Part shown: positions 8,629-18,227 of the stretch, piece by piece
Layout of the letters: the number at the start of each line of letters is the position of its first letter
Numbering within the stretch: position 1 is the first letter of the stretch
Source: Enteractinococcus sp.
Lineage (GTDB): Bacteria; Actinomycetota; Actinomycetes; Actinomycetales; Micrococcaceae
Length of the DNA stretch: 24,437 bases
Assembly (NCBI GenBank): GCA_029267455.1
Contig: JAJUIX010000001.1
Span: forward strand, 1-24,437
Direction of reading: 5' to 3'
Program-made: the position numbers and the translations under genes
Notes under the pieces: model-generated
What the model was told of the DNA's origin: nothing
Seen by the model: only the letters and a program-made list of their open reading frames with translations
Database searches by the model: none

Positions 8629-8680
8629 GGGGGCTTCGAAACCTCGCTCGGACTGGGGCAGTAATTCCTGACAATCGTCA

Positions 8681-8788
8681 ACCGGACAACATCACAGATT
8701 CTAACCACGGATGATGTGCCTTCAGGCGCAATTTTGACGCGGTTACCTTAATATCCACTATGAAACCGGTTACGTGGAGTTGTCCGGT
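8681..8788. repeat. 10-bp inverted repeat in the mtrA divergent promoter region
   Basis: ACCGGACAAC at 8681-8690 is matched perfectly in inverse by GTTGTCCGGT at 8779-8788, with 88 bases between. One arm lies 50-60 bases from the minus-strand operon start and the other about 50 bases before the mtrA start. CGGTTAC is also repeated directly at 8740-8746 and 8767-8773. These could be operator half-sites for a looping or paired regulator; no protein is assigned. Confidence 0.4.
8734..8761 (+). promoter_or_regulatory. Candidate mtrA promoter
   Basis: TTGACG at 8734-8739 is followed after 16 bases by CACTAT at 8756-8761, a plausible -35/-10 pair with a good -35 and a poor -10. Transcription would begin near 8768, giving a leader of about 70 bases before the TTG at 8838. 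An ATG at 8760 would then lie inside the -10 element, which argues against a longer MtrA. Other hexamers in this region are possible. Confidence 0.35.
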
Positions 8789-8837
8789 ATGCTTTAGAAC
8801 GGTACTTCATATGCCAGTCACGCGGGAAGGAAGAGGG

Positions 8838-9509
8838 TTGAAAACCAAAATATTAGTGGTTGACGACGACGAAGCGTTGGCCGAAATGATCGGCATCGTT
8901 TTAAATAACGATGGTTTTGAAACCTATTTCTGTTATGACGGCAACGAAGCTAATGATATGTATCGTAGCGTCCGTCCAGATCTAGTGCTACTGGATCTGA
9001 TGCTGCCGGGAAAAGACGGCATCGAGATTCTGCGTGAACTACGGAAAGAATCCGATACGCCCGTCGTGATGTTAACCGCCAAGTCTGAAACCGCCGACGT
9101 CGTGCGCGGGCTTGAAGCCGGGGCAGATGACTATGTGCCCAAACCTTTTAAACCTGCAGAATTGGTCGCGAGGGTTCGTGCGCGGTTGCGCGAAACTGAT
9201 AATCGTGATTCAGAGACCTTGCATATTTCGGACCTCACGATTGACGTGGCTGGGCATGAGGTTACCCGTGACGGTGAGAGCCTCAACCTGACCCCGCTCG
9301 AATTTGATCTGCTCGTTGAACTTGCGCGTCGACCCGGCCAGGTGCTGACGCGCGAAGAACTGTTGGAAGAGATCTGGGGCTACCGGCACCAAGGGGATGC
9401 TCGGTTGGTCAACGTTCACGTCCAGCGGTTGCGGGCCAAAGTAGAAAAAGACCCTGACAATCCAGAAGTCATTCTCACCGTGCGCGGGGTCGGATATAAA
9501 GCCGGGTGA
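8838..9509 (+). CDS. mtrA: Response regulator MtrA
   Basis: MtrA is the DNA-binding response regulator of the MtrAB system, which in actinobacteria controls cell-wall, division and osmotic-stress genes. The 223-residue product has a receiver domain starting MKTKILVVDDDEALAEMI, with the phosphorylated Asp53 in LLDLMLPG and the conserved MLTAKSE segment and KPFKP lysine. An OmpR-type winged-helix domain follows (LTPLEFDLLVELARRPG, VNVHVQRLRAKVE, ending TVRGVGYKAG). I chose the TTG at 8838 because the receiver domain begins there, as in characterised MtrA proteins, and a purine-rich GGAAGGAAGAGG lies just upstream. In-frame ATGs at 8811 and 8760 would add residues without family similarity. The stop overlaps the mtrB start as GTGA. 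Confidence 0.96.
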   Translation: MKTKILVVDDDEALAEMIGIVLNNDGFETYFCYDGNEANDMYRSVRPDLVLLDLMLPGKDGIEILRELRKESDTPVVMLTAKSETADVVRGLEAGADDYVPKPFKPAELVARVRARLRETDNRDSETLHISDLTIDVAGHEVTRDGESLNLTPLEFDLLVELARRPGQVLTREELLEEIWGYRHQGDARLVNVHVQRLRAKVEKDPDNPEVILTVRGVGYKAG

Positions 9510-11269
9510 TCATGGCCACCGACGTAGCAACCCCAGCCGAAACTCCAACTGAGCAACACAAACCGTCCTGGTTCCAACGCTTTGCGGGTGTAGTCAACCG
9601 CGCCCGCAGGAGATTTCTACGGCAGTGGGATTCGTCGATGTCGCTGCGCACCGCGGTCATTGCGGCGGCGGCCACCATTATTGGTTCCCTGTTTCTCGCG
9701 TTCTTCCTGACCCAACAGATCACCACTGGCCTATTTCAGTCACGGTTTAATCAGGTCCAGGCCGAAGCCAATCACGCGCTGCAGCAAACTCGACAGGTTT
9801 TTGAAAACGCGGCTACCGCGGACGAAGATTCCACTACCTCACTGGTTGCCGACACGCTACGCCAATTGACCACCGACGACACGGCGTTTGCCCGCGACTT
9901 CTTGCTGGTCCCGTTGGAAGAAGACGACAGCCTCTATGTTGGCTCGATGAGCTCCGGAGGCGCGACCGAACAGCTCATCACCGACGAATTGGCTGAGCAG
10001 GTAGCCTCTGGCAACGGTATCTACTACCAGTCCATCTCACTCCCCGACGCCGGCTCGACCCAACCCGGCTTGGCCTTTGGCACGCAGGTGGTGCTGCCGC
10101 CCGGAAACTACTACGCCCTGTATTTCATCTACGACCTGTCGGACGTGCAGGCCACAATCGATTATTTAATGAACGTGCTGCTGGTGGCAGGCGTGGTCCT
10201 GGTGTTTATGAACATCGGCGTGGCGCTATGGGTTACAAGATCGGTCGGGAAGCCCATTCAGCAGGCGGCCCAAACCGCCGAATGGTTATCCTCAGGCGAC
10301 CTCTCGGTGCGCATGGACGTCAAACGGACCGATGAGATTGGGTCGCTATCCGAGTCGTTTAACAAGATGGCCGATAACATTCAGGACCAGATCACCCAGC
10401 TGGCTGACCTGTCCCAAATTCAGCAGCGCTTCGTCTCTGACGTCTCCCATGAGTTGCGTACGCCGCTGACCACCGTGGCAATGGCCTCGGAGGTACTGTA
10501 CGAGTCCCGCGACGAATTAGATCCGGTGCTGCGTCGTTCTACTGAATTGATGCAGCACCAAGTTGAACGCTTCCAGGCACTGTTGGAAGACCTGCTGGAA
10601 ATTTCACGGTTTGACGCCGGAGCGGCCGAAGTCGCTGTTGAAAAGACTGATCTGCTCCACCTCGCCGCAGACGTGGCACTCACGGCCCAGCCGCTGGCGG
10701 ATAAGACCGACACCGCGTTATATATTGTGGCCAAGGGTGACTCGTTCACCGCCGAAGTGGACTCGCGTCGCATCGAGCGTATTCTGCGCAACCTGATCAA
10801 CAATGCGATCGAACACGGGGAATCCCAGCCGATCGACATCATCCTTGAAGCCGATGACACCGTCGTATCTGTGGTGGTTCGCGACCACGGCATGGGTATG
10901 ACCGAAGAACAACTCGAACACGTATTTGACCGGTTCTGGCGAGCCGATCCAGCACGTACCCGCACGACCGGCGGCTCGGGGCTCGGTTTGGCCATCGCGG
11001 TTGAAGACACTCGGCTGCACAACGGCACGATTGATGCTTGGGGCAAAATTGACCAGGGCTCGGCCTTTCGCGTGACGCTCCCGAGAGTCTCCGGCACTGT
11101 CGTTTCGGGTGAACCTCCGCTCGGGCTGCCTCCCGAATATGATCGGGCCAAACGGATTCCACCGCGCGAAGTCGACGTGACCGAAACGCCTGAACAGTCG
11201 AAGCATTCGTCCGTATTCAACCGCATCACAGAACAGCACCTGTACCAGCCCAAGAGTGAGTCCTCATGA
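9506..11269 (+). CDS. mtrB: Sensor histidine kinase MtrB
   Basis: MtrB is the membrane sensor that phosphorylates MtrA. The 587-residue protein has membrane segments at about residues 47-70 and 221-243 enclosing a roughly 150-residue extracytoplasmic domain. A HAMP linker follows (about 244-296), then the HisKA domain with phospho-acceptor His315 in FVSDVSHELRTPL. The ATPase domain carries an N box in NLINNAIEHGE and G boxes in VRDHGMGM and TGGSGLGLAIA. About 65 residues beyond the ATPase domain form a polar C-terminal tail. The GTG at 9506 overlaps the mtrA stop (GTGA); an ATG two codons later at 9512 is an equally possible start. The end overlaps the lpqB start as ATGA, so the three genes are translationally coupled. 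Confidence 0.96.
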   Translation: MIMATDVATPAETPTEQHKPSWFQRFAGVVNRARRRFLRQWDSSMSLRTAVIAAAATIIGSLFLAFFLTQQITTGLFQSRFNQVQAEANHALQQTRQVFENAATADEDSTTSLVADTLRQLTTDDTAFARDFLLVPLEEDDSLYVGSMSSGGATEQLITDELAEQVASGNGIYYQSISLPDAGSTQPGLAFGTQVVLPPGNYYALYFIYDLSDVQATIDYLMNVLLVAGVVLVFMNIGVALWVTRSVGKPIQQAAQTAEWLSSGDLSVRMDVKRTDEIGSLSESFNKMADNIQDQITQLADLSQIQQRFVSDVSHELRTPLTTVAMASEVLYESRDELDPVLRRSTELMQHQVERFQALLEDLLEISRFDAGAAEVAVEKTDLLHLAADVALTAQPLADKTDTALYIVAKGDSFTAEVDSRRIERILRNLINNAIEHGESQPIDIILEADDTVVSVVVRDHGMGMTEEQLEHVFDRFWRADPARTRTTGGSGLGLAIAVEDTRLHNGTIDAWGKIDQGSAFRVTLPRVSGTVVSGEPPLGLPPEYDRAKRIPPREVDVTETPEQSKHSSVFNRITEQHLYQPKSESS

Positions 11270-12957
11270 GGGTGGCACATTACGTCAGACTGCTGATTGT
11301 GGTGCTAGTCGCTACGCTTGTGGCAGGATGTGCCAGCATTCCGCAATCCGGCCAGGTGGGCGAATCGGATCCGCAAGCCGAACCCAACCGCGACGTCGCC
11401 TACACCTTCAACCCGGCAGGTCCCGCCGCCGATGCCACGCCAACGTCGATCATTAATGGGTTCATCTTGGCGGCCACCGGGATTCAAGGCGATTTCTCCA
11501 CGGCGCGAGAGTTCTTGACCGACGCGGCCGCCCACCAATGGGATCCTTATGCCCAAACCACCATCTATACCGGCCGGCCCATCGTGGATGCCACCGGCGA
11601 TGACCAATACACGGTCGAACTGAGCATCGTCGGCTCACTCGATGACGCGGGTGTCCTTGAAGTGGCCGATGAGGGCGCGACCCAAGATGCGCAGTTTCGC
11701 CTCGTCCAGGTCGACGGTCAGTGGCGTATCGATGAACTGCCCGACGGCATCAACCTCGACGCCGCACAATTCCGAGCACTTTTTAACACCCAAACCCTGT
11801 ACTGGTACGACCCGACCTACACGTACGTGGTACCTGATGTGCGCTGGATGCTCAACACACCCGACCAAACCACCACCATCGTGGAGGCGCTGCTCAACGG
11901 CCCCGCACATTACCTCGCTGGTGCCGTCGTGACCGCCTTCCCACAGAATGCCGAGCTGTTCCGCAACACCGTCCCGGTGTCCAACGCGATCGCTCAGGTC
12001 GACTTCACCGACGAAACCTTCCGGGACACCTCCGCTCTTGCGCGCTATCGGATGTACCAACAGCTTGAGCTGACCTTGCAACGGTATCCGGGCGTTTCGG
12101 AAGTGACCATGACCCGTGAGCGCGCGACTCTCGAGTTCGACGACCCTCCCGAGGGATTCGTCGCGGCAGATACCACGGCCACGACTGGCGATACTCAAAT
12201 CGGTATCCACCCCGAAACCAACCAGTTAGTCAGTTACCAAGCTGACAGCTCCGGCCCGCTGCCAGGGTTTCCCAATGTCGCCAACCTTGACCCGATCGAG
12301 CCCACAATGAATCGCGAACGCGATACTGCGGCCTTCCTGAACAGCGACCGGGATACGATGTACGTCGCCAACAATACGACTCAGGCATTCGAAATCGCGA
12401 CTGGAAAAGACTTGATTGCACCGTCGATGGATGTGCACGACTGGGTGTTTACGGTGACCGACGGCAATACGATTATTGCCTCGAATACGAACCGAAACGA
12501 CCAGGTATTAGAAATTATGCACCCCTGGGCCGGACGGGAAGAGGACATCACCGCGCTGCGGATCTCACCCGAAGGTACCCGCGCCGCGCTCGTGGTGCGT
12601 CCTGAAGAAGGCCCCGCCCAGCTTTATATCGCCGGGGTGATTCGTGACGAAGACAATCAACCGCAAGCTCTCGGCAACACCTTTCGGTTGCAAACCGATG
12701 AGCCGCCAAACCAGGTGGCTTGGTATTCGACCGCCGAAATCTTGGCTGGACGCGTGTCGTCCCGTGAGCGCGTTGAGTTAGAACTCATCGGCTTTAACGG
12801 ACCATCTGTGAACTTCAAGCCCATGCTGGGCATGGTGAACTTCTCCACGGGTGCCGGCAACGTATACGCCGAAACCGAAGACAACGTATACTTACGGGTC
12901 GGTAATAACTGGCGGGCACAGCCCGATGCTCCCACCCAGTTGTCCTATCCGGGCTGA
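11266..12957 (+). CDS. lpqB: Lipoprotein LpqB, MtrAB accessory protein
   Basis: LpqB is a surface lipoprotein that modulates MtrB sensing in mycobacteria. The 563-residue precursor begins with a signal peptide whose lipobox LVAGC places the acylated cysteine at residue 22. The mature part starts ASIPQSGQVGE. An N-terminal region follows (about 55-200, INGFILAATGIQGDF and REFLTDAAAHQWDPY), then a GerMN-type domain (around residues 205-290, TTTIVEALLNGPAHYLAGAV and NAIAQVDFTDETF). A C-terminal beta-propeller-like half completes it. The length is close to that of family members. The ATG at 11266 overlaps the mtrB stop, supporting function as the third component of the MtrAB operon. comF begins 59 bases downstream. 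Confidence 0.95.
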   Translation: MRVAHYVRLLIVVLVATLVAGCASIPQSGQVGESDPQAEPNRDVAYTFNPAGPAADATPTSIINGFILAATGIQGDFSTAREFLTDAAAHQWDPYAQTTIYTGRPIVDATGDDQYTVELSIVGSLDDAGVLEVADEGATQDAQFRLVQVDGQWRIDELPDGINLDAAQFRALFNTQTLYWYDPTYTYVVPDVRWMLNTPDQTTTIVEALLNGPAHYLAGAVVTAFPQNAELFRNTVPVSNAIAQVDFTDETFRDTSALARYRMYQQLELTLQRYPGVSEVTMTRERATLEFDDPPEGFVAADTTATTGDTQIGIHPETNQLVSYQADSSGPLPGFPNVANLDPIEPTMNRERDTAAFLNSDRDTMYVANNTTQAFEIATGKDLIAPSMDVHDWVFTVTDGNTIIASNTNRNDQVLEIMHPWAGREEDITALRISPEGTRAALVVRPEEGPAQLYIAGVIRDEDNQPQALGNTFRLQTDEPPNQVAWYSTAEILAGRVSSRERVELELIGFNGPSVNFKPMLGMVNFSTGAGNVYAETEDNVYLRVGNNWRAQPDAPTQLSYPG

Positions 12958-13016
12958 TTTCCACAAGTGGCCGCGCCAGACCCCATACCGCGTGATCCAA
13001 CCGGCACACTGAGGGC

Positions 13017-13784
13017 ATGTCGACCTTTCTGCACCGCCTTGATTCGCTCGTAACGTCACCGGCGGCACAACACATCGCCACGGCGTGGCGCGGTATGACC
13101 AATCTGCTGATACCCAACCCATGTGCACTGTGTATCTGGTCCGACGCCGAGATACATCAACTCTGCCGGGTGTGCCTGGGTCTTTTGAAAGAGCAGACCC
13201 GCCAAATTATCCAGGCCCAGGACTTTGCTGATGCATTGCCATTGGACCTTGTCACCGGCCAGCCACTACCGGTATTTGCGGCGTCGTTCTACACCCCAGA
13301 AATGGCCAAACTTGCGTTGAACTTCAAAGATCACCAGCGAATCAAACTCGCCCGAGCATTTCGTCCCATCATGTACCGGACGCTGCAGCACGCCGCAGCC
13401 CATTTGGGTTCTTCCCATTACCGCTTAGTACCCATCCCAGCTTCGGGCGCGAGTATGCGCAAGCGTGGCTATAACCCGGTGACGACGATGCTGCCCCGCC
13501 GACTTCCGGGAGCGCTGGCCTATGACGCGGGGTTGTTGAAAACCCGGTGGCAAATTTTCGCCCAAACCTCCCATCACGGAACCGGTGTTCAAGCCCGCAG
13601 AGCGGCCTCTCAAAAGAAGTTTCGGCTCGCACACCGCCATGTCCCGCCTGCCGAGCCGGTCATCCTGATAGATGATGTGTTGACTACTGGCGCTACCTTG
13701 GGGGCAGCCACCAAACTACTGCAATCCGCAGGGTTCGATGTGGCCGCCGCCGTCGTACTTTCTGCCGTCATGCCGCGTAGTTAG
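13017..13784 (+). CDS. ComF-family phosphoribosyltransferase-like protein
   Basis: The 255-residue protein has a four-cysteine zinc-ribbon at residues 36-53 (CALC and CRVC) and a type I phosphoribosyltransferase core. The PRPP-binding loop is VILIDDVLTTGATL at residues 215-228, and the family signature VPIPASGASMRKRGYNP begins near residue 138. ComF proteins are linked to DNA uptake in competent bacteria, but the enzymatic role is unsettled, and in actinobacteria the gene simply sits between lpqB and hpf (compare Rv3242c). The ATG at 13017 has GAGGG only one base upstream, too close to be an ideal ribosome-binding site. A downstream ATG at 13095 would still keep the zinc-ribbon, so the N-terminus is uncertain. 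It is cytoplasmic. Confidence 0.87.
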   Translation: MSTFLHRLDSLVTSPAAQHIATAWRGMTNLLIPNPCALCIWSDAEIHQLCRVCLGLLKEQTRQIIQAQDFADALPLDLVTGQPLPVFAASFYTPEMAKLALNFKDHQRIKLARAFRPIMYRTLQHAAAHLGSSHYRLVPIPASGASMRKRGYNPVTTMLPRRLPGALAYDAGLLKTRWQIFAQTSHHGTGVQARRAASQKKFRLAHRHVPPAEPVILIDDVLTTGATLGAATKLLQSAGFDVAAAVVLSAVMPRS

Positions 13785-13847
13785 TCAGGGTTTTCTTTGC
13801 GGATGACAGAAATCCCCAGCGCCTCAGAAGAAACCAGGTACTAGAAC

Positions 13848-13876
13848 TTATCCTAGCGCCATACAACAGGTAGCAT
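13848..13876 (+). promoter_or_regulatory. Candidate hpf promoter
   Basis: In the 187-base gap after comF, TTATCC (13848-13853) and TAGCAT (13871-13876) are spaced by 17 bases, a plausible but weak -35/-10 pair. It would give an hpf leader of about 90 bases. The rest of the gap shows no open frame or clear hairpin. Confidence 0.3.
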
Positions 13877-13971
13877 TGGGGTGACCAAGGGGAGGCGGCG
13901 GAACAAATAGGGCGGGAGTTTTAGATGTTTCGCCGCTGACTTTATTGCTCTTAGTACACGAGGAGGATTTG

Positions 13972-14649
13972 ATGGCACTAGACATCAATTACCTGGCCCG
14001 CGATACAGATCTCACGGACGATTTCCGTTCTTACGTCGAAGAAAAATTCGACAAGATCTCGTCTTTGACTGAACAAGCGCAGCGTCTGGAGGTCAAGCTC
14101 GTTTCTCGTGAATCACACACCGGTGCAACTGGTTTGGTGACCGCTGAACTCACCTTACATTCACCGCGCAACGTGGTTCGTTCCGAAGCTAACGATAACG
14201 ACAAACAAATCGCATTCGATCACGCTTTCGCACGTCTGCAAGAACGTCTGCGTCGTCTGCGTGAACGCGCAAAGGGCGGACGACGTCGCCCATCAGTACA
14301 GGAAATCACGCAAAACTTTTCGCCTGTACCCTCCGATGTCTCGCTGGTTGAAGAAGTCCTGGAACAACAGGCTGCAGAGGCCAAAGAGCAAGCCGAACAG
14401 GAGCGTTTGAACCAGAACGGTGAGGTCCCCGTCACCATTCGCCGGAAAGTCTTCCCAACTCAGAAGATGACCCTGGACGACGCGATTGACAACATGGAAC
14501 TGGTCGGCCACGACTTTTATCTTTTCATTGACGAAGAGACCGACCTGCCATCGGTCGCATACCGTCGTCGTGGTTGGTCCTACGGTGTGATAGCCATGGG
14601 AGAAGAGGAAGAAGAAACTACCCGTGATTATCGCCAAGCTGAAGCCTAA
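13972..14649 (+). CDS. hpf: Ribosome hibernation-promoting factor, long form
   Basis: Long HPF binds 30S subunits and dimerises ribosomes in stationary phase or stress. The 225-residue protein has an N-terminal S30AE domain (about 1-105, LDINYLARDTDLTDDFRSYVEEK) with the usual basic tail RRLRERAKGGRRR. An acidic, helical linker follows, then the C-terminal dimerisation domain (about 155-210, VTIRRKVFPTQKMTLDDAI, HDFYLFIDEET, YRRRGWSYGVI). The start at the ATG at 13972 is set by an AGGAGG at 13961-13966, five bases upstream. A longer frame from 13945 would place that site inside the coding region. The gene lies between comF and secA as in mycobacteria (Rv3241c). A strong hairpin follows its stop. 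Confidence 0.95.
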   Translation: MALDINYLARDTDLTDDFRSYVEEKFDKISSLTEQAQRLEVKLVSRESHTGATGLVTAELTLHSPRNVVRSEANDNDKQIAFDHAFARLQERLRRLRERAKGGRRRPSVQEITQNFSPVPSDVSLVEEVLEQQAAEAKEQAEQERLNQNGEVPVTIRRKVFPTQKMTLDDAIDNMELVGHDFYLFIDEETDLPSVAYRRRGWSYGVIAMGEEEEETTRDYRQAEA

Positions 14650-14666
14650 AGCTGGATGCTAAAATT

Positions 14667-14696
14667 TGATGCCCCGCCGGCAACGGTGGGGCATCA
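14667..14696 (+). terminator. Hairpin between hpf and secA
   Basis: A 12-bp stem pairs 14667-14678 with 14685-14696 around the 6-base loop GGCAAC, with one G-U pair. It begins 17 bases after the hpf stop. No T tract follows, so it is an L-shaped, actinobacterial-style terminator or an RNA-stabilising hairpin. The stem is G+C-rich and convincing; its effect on secA readthrough is unknown. Confidence 0.6.
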
Positions 14697-14803
14697 TGTA
14701 CGTCAAGGACCTTGAAATTGGTATCCATGAAGGCTGGCGGCGTAGACTGTCACCAGTGCGCGGTAAACCCGCCAGAAGAAGAGATTTCGGGAGTACAACA
14801 CAC

Positions 14804-17551
14804 GTGGCATCATTAATCGAACGGATTTTGCGGACCGGCGAGAAACGCACACTGAAGCGGCTGCGCAAATATGCAGACGCCGTGAACTCGGTCGAGGACG
14901 ATTTCAAAAACCTCACTGATGCTGAACTGCGTGCGGAAACCGATGCATTTAAACAGCAGATCGCCGACGGGGTGAGCCTCGATACGTTATTGCCCGAAGC
15001 TTTTGCCGCGGTTCGTGAGGCTGCATCGCGAACTGTCGGTCTGCGTCACTTTGATGTTCAGCTCATGGGTGGAGCCGCACTGCATGAAGGCATGATCGCC
15101 GAGATGAAAACCGGTGAGGGTAAGACCTTGGTCGCGACCGCACCGGCCTATCTGAACGCCCTGGCCGGCACGCCCGTGCATATCGTAACGGTCAATGATT
15201 ACCTGGCCGAATACCAGTCGGAGCTGATGGGGCGTATCTTCCGGTTCTTAGGCATGACCACCGGTGTCATTTCGTCGGGTCAGCCACCATCCGAACGCAA
15301 GGCCCAATACGACGCAGACATCACGTACGGAACAAATAATGAATTTGGTTTCGACTACCTGCGTGACAACATGGTCATGCGCAAAGAGGACATGGTCCAA
15401 CGCGGCCATGGGTTTGCCATCGTTGACGAAATCGACTCGATTCTCATTGACGAGGCGCGTACCCCACTTATCATCTCGGGTCCAGCTCAAGGCGACGTCT
15501 CGGGGTGGTACTCCCAATTCGCAGCTTTGGCGCCACGATTGAAACGCGATGTCGATTATGAAGTCGATGAGAAGAAACGCACTGTGTCAGTTCTGGAAAA
15601 GGGAATTGACAAGGTCGAGGACTGGCTGGGCATCGACAATCTCTACGAATCGGCTAACACCCCACTGATTGGACATCTCAATAACGCCCTGCGAGCCAAA
15701 GAGTTATTCTTGCGCGGACGCGAATACGAAATCATTGATGGGGAAGTTCGTATCGTGGATGAACACACCGGTCGCATGCTGCCGGGCCGGCGCCTATCCG
15801 ATGGCCTTCACCAGGCCATCGAAGCTAAAGAGAAGGTCAAGATTAAGCCTGAAAACCAGACCTTGGCTTCCGTGACGCTACAGAATTATTTCCGCAAATA
15901 CGACAAGCTCTCAGGTATGACCGGTACCGCCGAAACTGAAGCCGGTGAATTCATGTCGACCTACGAGCTGGCTGTCGTACCTATTCCCACCCATCGCGAA
16001 GTACAGCGGGTTGATCGACAAGACCTCGTATATAAGCACGAAAAAGCCAAGTTTGCTGCTGTTGTTGAAGATGTAGTTGAACGTCATAAGACTGGCCAAC
16101 CCATTCTGATCGGGACCACATCGATTGAGAAATCTGAGTATGTGTCGAAACTGCTAGCCAAAGAAGGCATTAAGCACGAAGTACTCAACGCTAAGAACTA
16201 CGCTCGTGAAGCTGCGATCATCGCTGATGCCGGGCGTCTTGGAGCCGTGACTGTGGCTACCAACATGGCTGGGCGCGGTACCGACATTATCTTGGGTGGC
16301 AACGCCGAGTTCGCCGCAGTCGCAGAGATGAACCGACGCGGTTTAGATCCAGAAGAAGACGCTGAAGAATATGAAGCCGTCTGGGCGGAGGTATTCGCCA
16401 ATGCTCAAGCAAACAGTGAAGAGGAACGCGAAGCAGTTAAAGCTGCTGGCGGCCTCTACGTGCTAGGAACCGAACGGCACGAATCGCGGCGTATTGATAA
16501 CCAGCTGCGAGGACGTTCCGGGCGTCAAGGTGATCCGGGTGAATCACGCTTCTACTTGTCGATGACCGACGATTTGCTGCGGCTGTTCAACGCCGGCATG
16601 GCCCAGCGGGTCATGAACATGAGCAATTACCCCGACGATTTGCCGCTAGAAGCCAAAATGGTAACGAAGGCAATTGAACGTGCTCAGGCTACGGTAGAAG
16701 AACGCAATACACAACAACGCAAAGATGTGTTGAAATATGACCAGGTTATGAACTCGCAGCGCGAAGCTATTTATGCTGACCGGCGCCAGATCCTTGAGGG
16801 CGAAGATCTCGAGTCGCAGATTTATGAGTTCATTGAAGAGTCGATCTCAGCAATCGTTGACGAAGCTTATCTGGTAGATAATAACGAAGAGGTCAACGGT
16901 GATCAGCTCTGGCAGAACCTCAAAGCACTCTACCCGGTCTCGCTTACGCAAGAAGATATCGAAAATGAACTCGGGTCCTTGTCCTCAATCAAACCTGCAG
17001 AGCTGAAACGCGAACTCACTTCCGATGCGAAAGTTCTTTATCAACTCCGTGAAGAAGAACTGGGCTCAGAACAGCTGCGTGAGTTAGAACGACGCGTGCT
17101 GTTAGAGACTATAGGTCAGAAATGGCAAGAGCACCTTTATGAGATGGACTACCTGCGGGAAGGTGTTGGCCTGCGCGCCATGGCGCAACGAGACCCGCTG
17201 GTGGAATATCAGCGTGAGGGCCACACTATGTTCCAAGCCATGATGCAGGCCATCCGCGAAGAGACCGTATATAAGTTGTTCCACCTGAAGATCCGCAAAC
17301 CTGAAGTCAAGGTCGGATCGCAAATGCCTGGTGTTGCAGCAGACTTCTCACAAATCGCAAACTTCGGAAACAAGCAACCGCAACGGTTGCAGTTCTCTGG
17401 ACCCTCTGCGGCTGCTCCCGGAGCTACCACCACACAGACTCGTGCAGCCGATGGCCAACAAGTCAAGACACCGCAAAAGTCTCGCGCTGAACGTAAAGCA
17501 GAAGAGCGGGAAGCACGCAAAGCCGCTAAGCGGGCTCGGAAGGATTCTTAA
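14804..17551 (+). CDS. secA: Preprotein translocase ATPase SecA
   Basis: SecA is the motor of the Sec export pathway, working with SecYEG at the membrane. The 915-residue protein starts at GTG 14804 ([19 protein letters not shown]), where the family begins, with GGGAG about 10 bases upstream. Walker A is MKTGEGKT at residues 101-108; the DEAD-like motif is in [18 protein letters not shown]. The preprotein cross-linking domain, the second nucleotide-binding fold ([34 protein letters not shown]) and the scaffold and wing regions ([18 protein letters not shown]) follow. The C-terminus is a Lys/Arg/Ala-rich tail without the cysteine zinc-binding motif of E. coli SecA, as in many actinobacteria. 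Upstream in-frame ATGs at 14666 and 14669 fall in the hpf hairpin and are not credible starts. The stop overlaps the convergent gene. Confidence 0.97.
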   Translation: MASLIERILRTGEKRTLKRLRKYADAVNSVEDDFKNLTDAELRAETDAFKQQIADGVSLDTLLPEAFAAVREAASRTVGLRHFDVQLMGGAALHEGMIAEMKTGEGKTLVATAPAYLNALAGTPVHIVTVNDYLAEYQSELMGRIFRFLGMTTGVISSGQPPSERKAQYDADITYGTNNEFGFDYLRDNMVMRKEDMVQRGHGFAIVDEIDSILIDEARTPLIISGPAQGDVSGWYSQFAALAPRLKRDVDYEVDEKKRTVSVLEKGIDKVEDWLGIDNLYESANTPLIGHLNNALRAKELFLRGREYEIIDGEVRIVDEHTGRMLPGRRLSDGLHQAIEAKEKVKIKPENQTLASVTLQNYFRKYDKLSGMTGTAETEAGEFMSTYELAVVPIPTHREVQRVDRQDLVYKHEKAKFAAVVEDVVERHKTGQPILIGTTSIEKSEYVSKLLAKEGIKHEVLNAKNYAREAAIIADAGRLGAVTVATNMAGRGTDIILGGNAEFAAVAEMNRRGLDPEEDAEEYEAVWAEVFANAQANSEEEREAVKAAGGLYVLGTERHESRRIDNQLRGRSGRQGDPGESRFYLSMTDDLLRLFNAGMAQRVMNMSNYPDDLPLEAKMVTKAIERAQATVEERNTQQRKDVLKYDQVMNSQREAIYADRRQILEGEDLESQIYEFIEESISAIVDEAYLVDNNEEVNGDQLWQNLKALYPVSLTQEDIENELGSLSSIKPAELKRELTSDAKVLYQLREEELGSEQLRELERRVLLETIGQKWQEHLYEMDYLREGVGLRAMAQRDPLVEYQREGHTMFQAMMQAIREETVYKLFHLKIRKPEVKVGSQMPGVAADFSQIANFGNKQPQRLQFSGPSAAAPGATTTQTRAADGQQVKTPQKSRAERKAEEREARKAAKRARKDS

Positions 17552-18198
17552 CCGACCTCGAATGCTATGACCCGCCAGCGATCGCGATGTAGCTGTAATC
17601 GCATTGCGATCGCCCTGGCGCGTTCACCAACGCGAACTGTCATTGAACTTTCCCACTCGCCATTGATTTGCATCGCGGCCCGCACACCGATAGGGACTAT
17701 TGATGGCACTTTGCGGGAGGCCGCTTCGCCGCGTCGGGCAGCTAAATACTTACCGAAGGCGCTGTGGTGGACTCGTGCTTGTAACTTATGAAATAGTTCC
17801 AGTTCTATCCACGAACGTAGCTGCGTAAACGGGCGGATTCCTAATTCCGCCTCGATGAACGCAGCCCCGATTGTTTGAGTCATCTTCTTGATGTCGGCCA
17901 ACAGCATCTCATGTCGGTAATCGAGGTGGTCTTGACGCACGGTCTTTCTAAAATTGAACACGTGCGATTGACCCGGCTGCATTCCTAGCTCTTCTGATGG
18001 TGCGAACTCCTCTCTGGGGTCGAGCGCAGCCTGATCGAGGTGAGCAGCTTGCCGGATATCGGTCGCCGGAATGGTTGATATCGGGTCAATGACCAGACCA
18101 ACTTCTGAAACCGACCGTAAATGCCGTCCGTGCGGCTCAGTTCTCGGGACCCTCTGTGAAGTATCAGGATGCTGCGATGCGGAAAGTGCACTAGACAT
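17548..18198 (-). CDS. Rv3235-family protein (DUF6459-like)
   Basis: The 216-residue protein has a long variable N-terminal part with no signal peptide or membrane segment, and a conserved C-terminal part. That part contains [17 protein letters not shown] and then [20 protein letters not shown], ending with a short VIAFEVG strand. This pattern matches the actinobacterial Rv3235 family found beside secA. The fold is probably a small alpha+beta domain; the molecular function is unknown. The ATG at 18198 has AAAGGA upstream and lies 29 bases from the stop of the LysM gene, so the two are probably co-transcribed. Its TAA stop shares the palindrome TTAA (17548-17551) with the secA stop, so the two genes end tail-to-tail with no spacer. 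Confidence 0.78.
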   Translation of the reverse strand: MSSALSASQHPDTSQRVPRTEPHGRHLRSVSEVGLVIDPISTIPATDIRQAAHLDQAALDPREEFAPSEELGMQPGQSHVFNFRKTVRQDHLDYRHEMLLADIKKMTQTIGAAFIEAELGIRPFTQLRSWIELELFHKLQARVHHSAFGKYLAARRGEAASRKVPSIVPIGVRAAMQINGEWESSMTVRVGERARAIAMRLQLHRDRWRVIAFEVG

Positions 18199-18227
18199 GT
18201 GGCGTCCTTTGGTTGTGAGGTACGAAA

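Noticed and set aside
10420..11280. Open frame of 286 codons antisense to mtrB
   Set aside because: Serine/arginine-rich translation without domain pattern; it is a reflection of mtrB codon usage on the other strand.
11635..12210. Open frame of 191 codons antisense to lpqB
   Set aside because: No ribosome-binding site or recognisable motif, and it lies fully inside a certain gene.
14666..14803. Possible N-terminal extension of SecA from an ATG at 14666
   Set aside because: The extension overlaps the hpf hairpin and has no SecA similarity; the family sequence begins at the GTG at 14804.
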